DNA from: Nitrososphaerota archaeon
Lineage (GTDB): Archaea; Thermoproteota; Nitrososphaeria; Nitrososphaerales; UBA183
Assembly (NCBI GenBank): GCA_029784825.1
Contig: JAFMAU010000062.1
Span: 1-10,450, forward strand
Direction of reading: 5' to 3'
DNA length: 10,450 nucleotides
This document shows positions 6,213 through 10,450 of the stretch, one piece after another. The notes under the pieces are model-generated. The model made no database searches. It was not told where the DNA came from and saw only the letters and a list, made by a program, of their open reading frames with translations. Both the position numbers and the translations under genes were made by a program. Numbering within the stretch: position 1 is the stretch's first letter; every line of letters starts with the position of its first letter.

Positions 6213-7673
6213 TCACAGGTCGAAGTACATGTAGAACTCGTACGGGTGCGGCCGTGCCGCGACCGCCCTGTACGCTTCCATCTCGAGCTCCATCATCACG
6301 TCGACCAGGTCCTTCGGGAAGATCCCGTCGAGGAACCCCCTGTCGCTTTCCAGGCTCTCGACCGCCTCCTTCAGGCTCCCTGGTAGCTCCCCCACCTTGA
6401 GGGAGCGCCTCTTTTCAGGGGTGAGCTTGTAGATGTCCTCGTCGACCGGGTCGCCCGGGTCGGTCTTCTTCGCTATCCCGTCCAGTCCTGCCGCTGTGAT
6501 GGCCGCGAACGCGAGGTAGGGGTTGCACGACGGGTCAGGCGTCCTGAACTCGACCCTCTTCGCCCCTTCGGACCCTTTCTCGTACGCAGGGATCCTGACG
6601 TTGGCGGACCTGTTCATCTTGCTCCAGGCGATGTAGACCGGGGCCTCGTATCCCGGAACGAGCCTGTGATAGGAGTTGGTCGTGGGGTCCACCACCGCGC
6701 AGAGCGCCCGGCTGTGGGACATTATCCCTCCGATGTAGTACCTTGCCGTCTGGCTGAGCTCGGCATACGGGTCGCCCGGGTCGTAGAACGCGTTCTTCCC
6801 GGACTTCCAGAGGCTGGAGTGCACGTGCATCCCCACGGCGTTGTCGCCGAAGATCGGCTTGGGCATGGTGGACGCGATGAGCCCCATCCTGGCCGCGACG
6901 TTCTTGGTCACGAACTTGTACGTCATGGTGCTGTCCGCCATGGTGACGAGCTCGTCCCTGTAGACGTCGATCTCGCACTGGCCGGCGGTCGCCACCTCGT
7001 GGTGGTGGGCGTTGCTGAGCACCCCGAACCCGTCGCGGAGGTAGTTCACGCAGACCCCCCTGTAGTCGCTCAGGGTGTCTACCGGCTGCGCGGGGTAGTA
7101 GCCGTCCTTGAACCTGATGGGGAAGTTGGTCCCTCGCGCCTCGGTGGCAGCCTCCTTCGACGAGATCCGGAAGCCAGAGCCGAACGGGTCGTTCGCCTCC
7201 CAGGTGACGCTGTCGAAGACGAAGAACTCTACCTCGGGGCCCCAGAGGGAATCGGTGAACCCGGCCTCCCGGATCTTGGCCTCGGCGACCTGGGCGACGT
7301 GCCTGGGGTCGCGGCTGAACCTCCCCCGGCCGAACCCTCCCCTGACGTCGCAGATGAACCTCGCAGACTTCACGTCGCCTTCGGTCCACGGGACGACCCC
7401 GTATGTGCTCGGGTCGGGGACGAGGAGCATGTCCGATTCGTGGATGTCGACGAACCCCTTTACGGAGGAGCCGTCGAGCTTCGCCACCCCTTCAGAGAAC
7501 ATCCCGATCTCCATCATCTCGGTCGGCATGGTGACGTGCCTCAGCCTTCCGGGGACGTCGGTGAACTGCAGGTCGACGAACTTCACCCGGTCAGCCTTCA
7601 GTAGGCCGAGGGCCTGCTCCGAGGTGAAGCTCCGCTTCACGAACCGCCCGTCTTCCGTCACTTTGAATGTCAA
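6213..7673 (-). CDS. glnA: Glutamine synthetase, type I
   Basis: This enzyme joins ammonia to glutamate using ATP to give glutamine, the main ammonia-assimilation step. At 486 residues it has the full GS-I layout: the N-terminal domain with FVDLQFTDVPGRLRHV (32-47), whose aspartate reaches the neighbouring active site in the dodecamer; LDGSSVKGF (66-74); the metal site GPEVEFFVFDS (145-155); HHHEVATAGQCEID (223-236); GMHVHSSLW (281-289); the flexible-loop VPGYEAPVYIAW (339-350); NRSANVRIP (354-362); and EFRTPDPSCNPYLAFAAI (375-392). It ends in HPYEFYMYFDL. A tyrosine lies near the adenylylation region (IYKLTPE, 414-420), but no adenylyltransferase is expected in archaea. It diverges from an Lrp-type regulator, a likely controller. 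The start is TTG at 7673, about 25-28 bases from a TATA box; GTG at 7661 is the alternative. Confidence 0.97.
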   Translation of the reverse strand: MTFKVTEDGRFVKRSFTSEQALGLLKADRVKFVDLQFTDVPGRLRHVTMPTEMMEIGMFSEGVAKLDGSSVKGFVDIHESDMLLVPDPSTYGVVPWTEGDVKSARFICDVRGGFGRGRFSRDPRHVAQVAEAKIREAGFTDSLWGPEVEFFVFDSVTWEANDPFGSGFRISSKEAATEARGTNFPIRFKDGYYPAQPVDTLSDYRGVCVNYLRDGFGVLSNAHHHEVATAGQCEIDVYRDELVTMADSTMTYKFVTKNVAARMGLIASTMPKPIFGDNAVGMHVHSSLWKSGKNAFYDPGDPYAELSQTARYYIGGIMSHSRALCAVVDPTTNSYHRLVPGYEAPVYIAWSKMNRSANVRIPAYEKGSEGAKRVEFRTPDPSCNPYLAFAAITAAGLDGIAKKTDPGDPVDEDIYKLTPEKRRSLKVGELPGSLKEAVESLESDRGFLDGIFPKDLVDVMMELEMEAYRAVAARPHPYEFYMYFDL

Positions 7674-7697
7674 ACGCTATGAGGGACCTTCGCAAAC

Positions 7698-7705
7698 AAT
7701 ATAAA
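7698..7705. promoter_or_regulatory. TATA element shared by the divergent glnA and Lrp-type genes
   Basis: The element reads TTTATATT toward glnA and AATATAAA toward the regulator. Its centre is about 28 bases from the glnA TTG (7673) and about 37 from the regulator TTG (7738), giving a leaderless or near-leaderless glnA transcript and a roughly 10-base leader on the other side. No second convincing TATA box is visible in the 64-base gap. The GCAAAC just before it on the plus strand resembles a purine-rich BRE. Confidence 0.6.
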
Positions 7706-7737
7706 CCAAAGCGGAAGAAAGTTGGAAATGTAGCTGA

Positions 7738-8247
7738 TTGGCGCCACAGAAATCGGACTTTCGTCCAGTTGAGAGTGCAGCGGAGAAGCGCGGGGCTGGA
7801 CAAACATTCGACGACCTCGACCTCAAGATACTGAGGGTCCTCCTCACCGACTCGAGGGCGTCGGCCAGGGAGATCCACTTCAGCCTCGGCGTGTCGACCT
7901 CGACGATAACCGCGCGGATGGGACGGCTGCGCGAGCGTGGGATCATCAGGGGGTTCACCGCGTCCGTCGACTTCCAGAAGCTGGGGTACGAGCTCACCGT
8001 CGTCACCGAGATACACGTCTCGAAGGGGAAGCTCTTCGAGATGGAGCGGGAGATAGCGAAGGCCCCGGGGGTCTGCGCGGTCTATGACGTCACCGGCGAG
8101 ATAGACGCCATCGTGATATCAAAGTGCAAGGACAGGGAGGCGCTCAGCCGCTTCACGAAGGCGCTCCTCGCCATGCCGTTCATAGAGCGGACGAACTCCC
8201 ACGTCGTGCTCACCACTGTGAAAGAAGACTTCCGGCTCCCCATCTAG
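7738..8247 (+). CDS. Lrp/AsnC-family transcriptional regulator
   Basis: This DNA-binding regulator has the standard two-part Lrp layout in 169 residues. An N-terminal helix-turn-helix opens with FDDLDLKILRVLLTDSRAS (24-42) and has its recognition helix around GVSTSTITARMGRLRERGII (51-70). A RAM ligand-binding and oligomerisation domain spans about 82-162, with the turn YDVTGEIDAIVISKC (116-130) where amino acid effectors usually bind. It lies 64 bases from glnA in divergent orientation and seems to share its TATA element, so glnA and itself are the natural first targets, with glutamine or another amino acid as possible effector; that is inference from position. The TTG at 7738 is the only usable start before the helix-turn-helix, giving a rather long N-terminal arm (about 24 residues). 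Confidence 0.93.
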   Translation: MAPQKSDFRPVESAAEKRGAGQTFDDLDLKILRVLLTDSRASAREIHFSLGVSTSTITARMGRLRERGIIRGFTASVDFQKLGYELTVVTEIHVSKGKLFEMEREIAKAPGVCAVYDVTGEIDAIVISKCKDREALSRFTKALLAMPFIERTNSHVVLTTVKEDFRLPI

Positions 8248-8249
8248 GC

Positions 8250-8257
8250 TTTAATTA
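8250..8257 (+). promoter_or_regulatory. TATA-like element before winged-helix gene A
   Basis: TTTAATTA begins three bases after the Lrp-type gene's stop codon and is centred about 29 bases before the ATG at 8283, so it could drive a leaderless or short-leader transcript of gene A. Read-through from the regulator is also possible. Confidence 0.5.
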
Positions 8258-8282
8258 CCGCCCCCTCCCCTTCCGCACTCCC

Positions 8283-8783
8283 ATGACGAAGATCAGGGTC
8301 CGGGTCGGGAGCGCCGAAGCCGAAGTCGAAGCCGAGCCGGAGCACCTGCTGGAAGCGATCGCGCTCATCCCGGAGGTCGCGGCGAAGCTCCCCGCCGCCG
8401 GCCGCGGCGCCTCTGCCGAGCCGGCCTCTCGGCCGGAGCCCACAGCCGAAGCGCCAGACAGCCGAGTCCCTGCCGAGTTCCCGGCCGTCGCGCTCGAGAA
8501 GGGGGACTCCCTGGCGGACGTGATAGGGAAGTTCTTCGCGGGCCCGTGGGGAAGGGACAGGAGGAAGCTTTCAGACGTGCGGGAGGCGCTACAGTCGTAC
8601 GGCCTGAACTACCCCAAGCAGTCGGTCGCGGTGGCGCTGCTGAGGCTGGCCAAGACGACGAAGATCAGGCGCTTCAAGGCCGAAGACGGGGAGTACGTCT
8701 ACACGTCGGCCACGGCAGTGGCCGCCTACCAGCAGGCCGCTGACCAGAGCCATCTGGAACTCGCGCCCGCCCAGCAGGATTAG
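8283..8783 (+). CDS. Protein A: hairpin-helix plus winged-helix protein, function unknown
   Basis: I cannot name this family. The 166-residue product has three parts. Residues 3-35 read as two short beta strands and a helix (KIRVRV, EAEVEAE, then LLEAIALIPEVAAKL). Residues 36-70 form an Ala/Pro/Glu-rich linker. Residues 80-142 look like a winged helix, with W89, RKLSDVREAL (94-103), a recognition-helix region YPKQSVAVALLRL (110-122) and a wing ending EYVYTS (137-142). The winged part aligns with that of protein C (minus strand, 9346-9891) at thirteen identical positions without gaps, and the N-terminal pattern recurs in proteins B and C. DNA binding is likely but not shown. The frame stays open upstream into the preceding gene, but the ATG at 8283 sits at the right distance from a TATA-like element and begins the conserved strand. 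Confidence 0.82.
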   Translation: MTKIRVRVGSAEAEVEAEPEHLLEAIALIPEVAAKLPAAGRGASAEPASRPEPTAEAPDSRVPAEFPAVALEKGDSLADVIGKFFAGPWGRDRRKLSDVREALQSYGLNYPKQSVAVALLRLAKTTKIRRFKAEDGEYVYTSATAVAAYQQAADQSHLELAPAQQD

Positions 8784-8795
8784 CTGCGCCGGGTC

Positions 8796-8833
8796 CCTGT
8801 TCTGTTTCGCGATATTCATTTAAACAGACCAGG
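8796..8833. promoter_or_regulatory. Inverted repeat over the promoter of gene B (candidate operator)
   Basis: The arms CCTGTTCTGTTT (8796-8807) and AAACAGACCAGG (8822-8833) are complementary at 11 of 12 positions, with the inner seven perfect. The 14-base spacer is AT-rich and the right arm overlaps a TATA-like TTTAAACA (8819-8826). A dimeric winged-helix protein bound here would block TBP. Protein B itself, or A or C, is the obvious candidate. Confidence 0.55.
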
Positions 8834-8858
8834 AAACGTGGGGGGAGAGTAGCGCTAC

Positions 8859-9371
8859 ATGTCGAGCGAAAGAGAGCTTAGGGTGCAGGTCAGCTATGGG
8901 GAAGACCGGACGGAGTTTTCGGGCTCCCCCGAGGTCGTGATGAGGTCGCTGCACGAGTTCGTCTCGAAGATGATCCCCAACATGGACCTGGCCCGGGTCA
9001 TCAGCGTGAACTACTCCCTGAACGACCTGATACAGATGTTCAAGGAGTACGTCAGGGTCACCCCCGAGGGTCCCAGGGTCTGGACCCAGGACAAGAAGCT
9101 GAGCGACAGGGACGTCATCACGCTGCAGCTCGTCGCTGCGAAGATTGCGAGCCAGAGCGGGAAGATGCAGTCGGACGCGATGAGCGTGGGCGACATCGAA
9201 GCCGCCACGGGGCTCTACCCGAAGACCATAAGCTCGAGGCTGAGCGAGCTGACAAAGTCCGCCCATGTGGAGCGGATCGACTCCGACCAGGGGGGGAAAT
9301 ACCGGGTGACGACGGTGGGGACGAACCGCCTCGCCGAGCAGCTGTCTAAGAAGTTCCGGCCTGCCCCTTGA
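8859..9371 (+). CDS. Protein B: hairpin-helix plus winged-helix protein, function unknown
   Basis: I do not recognise the family. The 170-residue product begins with the same kind of module as A and C: strands ELRVQVSY and DRTEFSG, then a helix SPEVVMRSLHEFVSKMIP (about 6-40). The middle (41-82) includes a helical NYSLNDLIQMFKEYV (51-65) and a short stretch with PRVWT. The C-terminal half is a winged helix: LSDRDVITLQLVAAKIA (81-97), helix SVGDIEAATGLYP (109-121), recognition helix KTISSRLSELTKSAHVERI (122-140) and a wing KYRVTTVG (147-154). A DNA-binding regulator is most likely. The ATG at 8859 follows a purine-rich GGGGGAG (8841-8847) and a promoter with an inverted repeat. Its 3' end overlaps the 3' end of convergent gene C by 26 bases. 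Confidence 0.83.
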   Translation: MSSERELRVQVSYGEDRTEFSGSPEVVMRSLHEFVSKMIPNMDLARVISVNYSLNDLIQMFKEYVRVTPEGPRVWTQDKKLSDRDVITLQLVAAKIASQSGKMQSDAMSVGDIEAATGLYPKTISSRLSELTKSAHVERIDSDQGGKYRVTTVGTNRLAEQLSKKFRPAP

Positions 9372-9891
9372 AGGGGTACTTCTGCACGTACTGATAGTTC
9401 CTCATGCTCCCGTCCCTGAACAGGGACCCTTCCCTCACCAGGTCCACGAGCGTGTGGGAGACCGCTGTCTTGTCGTAGTGGTACCCCCTCCTGCTCATCT
9501 CTTCGTGGACTTCTGAAAGCGAGCGGGGTGACGCGAACCAACCCTCCTTCCACATGGTTGTGATGACGCTCCTGCTGGTCTCCCCCTTCCTCTCGTCCGG
9601 GCGGGTGTCCTGGGATTCGACGAGGGCCGGCTCTTTCGACGCCATCCCGGCGAGGACGCTCTCGACCGCCTGCTGCACCCTGTCCTCTCTCGTGTTGATC
9701 TCAATCTCCCATGCTCCTCTCTTCAGCCTGACGGTGACCATGGGGTGCTGTTCGCTTTCGGACAACTCGATCTTGTTGCGCTTGTTGTCCAAGATGCCCG
9801 TATTTGAACTCGTGAGGCTCACTTCGCCCTGGAGCGCGGCCTGCAATCTGCGCAGGGACGCATGAGACGGAGATTTAAGTTGATTGGCCAT
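9346..9891 (-). CDS. Protein C: hairpin-helix plus winged-helix protein, function unknown
   Basis: This 181-residue protein shares its plan with A and B. After a poorly structured, Ser/Asn-rich first 50 residues come strands MVTVRLKRG and AWEIEIN and a helix EDRVQQAVESVLAGMA (51-84). A charged linker (85-105) follows, then a winged helix (about 107-172) with W118, PRSLSEVHEEMSRRGYHYDKT (122-142), AVSHTLVDLVREGSLFR (143-159) and a wing YQYV (166-169). The winged part matches protein A at W, R-x-L-S-x-V-x-E, G-x-x-Y-x-K-x-x-V and L-x-x-L. The ATG at 9891 lies about 25 bases from a TATA element with a good purine-rich BRE on this strand, so the transcript is probably leaderless; an internal ATG at 9741 would start exactly at the conserved module but lacks a visible promoter. 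It is divergent from nurA and convergent with gene B. Confidence 0.82.
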   Translation of the reverse strand: MANQLKSPSHASLRRLQAALQGEVSLTSSNTGILDNKRNKIELSESEQHPMVTVRLKRGAWEIEINTREDRVQQAVESVLAGMASKEPALVESQDTRPDERKGETSRSVITTMWKEGWFASPRSLSEVHEEMSRRGYHYDKTAVSHTLVDLVREGSLFRDGSMRNYQYVQKYPFKGQAGTS

Positions 9892-9957
9892 GTTGCGCAG
9901 GTGTTGCGCAATACTTATCTACCTTTGTTGCGTAGTCCATGATGCGCAAGATGGCCA
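9885..9957. promoter_or_regulatory. Divergent promoter with long inverted repeat and TTGCGCA motifs (gene C / nurA)
   Basis: Arms at 9885-9899 (TGGCCATGTTGCGCA) and 9943-9957 (TGCGCAAGATGGCCA) are complementary at 14 of 15 positions, separated by 43 bases. Each arm contains a start-region ATGGCCA preceded by TTGCGCA: the gene C start on the minus strand, and an in-frame methionine codon (9951) of nurA on the plus strand. Further copies TTGCGCA (9904-9910) and TTGCGTA (9928-9934) lie inside. A TATA element, ATACTTAT (9911-9918), sits between them and is about 24 bases from both the gene C ATG (9891) and the nurA ATG (9939). Confidence 0.6.
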
Positions 9958-10450
9958 TCACAACACTCCCGCCGCTGCAGGATGAGCAGCTCGCCGTCCT
10001 CGACTCCCTGACGAGGGAGTTCGAAGAAGCGTTCGCCGAGCTGGCAGAGAGCGCCGAAAGGGAGCTCTCCGGCAAGCCGTTCATCTTCAGCAGCTACGGC
10101 AGGGAGCTCTATCCGTACTTCGAGACGACCGACGCGAACCTGGTCCCTGGGTGCATAATTCCCCTCAAAGAAGGGCGGCCAATCGCGTCAGTCGACTCGA
10201 CGTGCGTCCTGGTGGGCGAAACCTCCAGGGGGGCGCTTTACGCTGCGCGGACTGCGGTGGGGATCTCGTACGAAGGCTCCCTGAGGCGGTTCTTCCGGCT
10301 GGGGCCTATCATGGTCTACGCGAGCTCTTCGGGGCTCAGCGGCCTTACCTCGCGGCTCCAGTCGTCGGAGCTGGACCTGCTGCTGTCAGACCACGCGGTG
10401 GCGGAGCGCTACATTCGCAACACGGTGGAGCGCAGGGTGATAGACGCGCT
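9939..10450 (+). CDS. nurA: NurA-domain nuclease, N-terminal part (partial)
   Basis: About 170 residues are visible before the window ends. NurA is a 5'-to-3' nuclease with an RNase H-like fold that works with the HerA translocase in archaeal DNA end resection. The marker here is the first catalytic strand, PIASVDSTCVLVGE (81-94), whose D86 corresponds to the metal-binding aspartate of the family. It is followed by ALYAARTAVGIS (99-110), a second strand typical of NurA, and later by a helix containing NTVERRVIDAL (161-171), where E164 could be a further acidic ligand. The first 45 residues are helical and acidic. Two adjacent ATGs (9939, 9942) fit leaderless initiation from the TATA element at 9911-9918; the ATG at 9951 is a third choice. 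HerA would be expected nearby, but none is in the window. The family call is good but rests on half the protein. Confidence 0.72.
   Translation, partial: MMRKMAITTLPPLQDEQLAVLDSLTREFEEAFAELAESAERELSGKPFIFSSYGRELYPYFETTDANLVPGCIIPLKEGRPIASVDSTCVLVGETSRGALYAARTAVGISYEGSLRRFFRLGPIMVYASSSGLSGLTSRLQSSELDLLLSDHAVAERYIRNTVERRVIDA

Noticed and set aside
6666..7604. 312-codon open frame on the plus strand opposite glnA
   Set aside because: His/Val/Glu-rich composition typical of a frame antisense to a GC-rich gene; glnA motifs occupy the other strand without interruption.
9559..9565. GTGATGA as a box C of a C/D guide RNA
   Set aside because: It lies inside gene C with no properly spaced C'/D' or D boxes or terminal stem.

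Overview
This is a stretch of archaeal chromosome. Four things point that way: the archaea-only GatD/GatE pair, a form III RuBisCO with a ribose-1,5-bisphosphate isomerase, a NurA-type nuclease, and TATA boxes about 25 bases ahead of start codons, several with no room for a leader. G+C is high (by eye above 60%). Gene content and the several winged-helix genes would suit a GC-rich Thermoproteota (Nitrososphaeria or Bathyarchaeia-like) lineage, but that placement is a guess. I see no tRNA, rRNA, CRISPR array or insertion sequence, and no gene-free stretch over 300 bases.

Layout. (1) 1-2153, plus strand: the 3' end of gatD and complete gatE, which together make Gln-tRNA(Gln) by transamidation. 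(2) 2229-2642, plus strand: a small four-helix membrane protein of unknown function with its own TATA box. (3) 2695-6125: a carbon-salvage block. Form III RuBisCO and a PfkB-family sugar kinase run on the minus strand; ribose-1,5-bisphosphate isomerase diverges from them on the plus strand. Together they fit the archaeal pentose bisphosphate pathway, in which a nucleoside-derived ribose phosphate goes to ribose-1,5-bisphosphate, then ribulose-1,5-bisphosphate, then two 3-phosphoglycerates. The kinase could be the ADP-dependent ribose-1-phosphate kinase of that route. AMP phosphorylase is not in the window. (4) 6213-8247: type I glutamine synthetase (minus) and an Lrp/AsnC regulator (plus), divergent from one AT-rich element that can be read as a TATA box on both strands. 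(5) 8283-10450: three small proteins (called A, B and C here) with a similar layout, a short beta-hairpin-plus-helix N-terminus and a winged-helix C-terminus, followed by a NurA-domain nuclease cut off by the window end.

Most notable signals: the compact RuBisCO/isomerase/kinase group with a shared divergent promoter; the A/B/C protein family next to nurA; and two strong inverted repeats sitting on promoters of this last group. One has 11/12 matching arms before gene B. The other has 14/15 matching arms that contain the start regions of both gene C and nurA, with further TTGCGCA copies around the TATA element. This looks like an autoregulated set linked to DNA processing, but the link is inferred from position and sequence pattern only.
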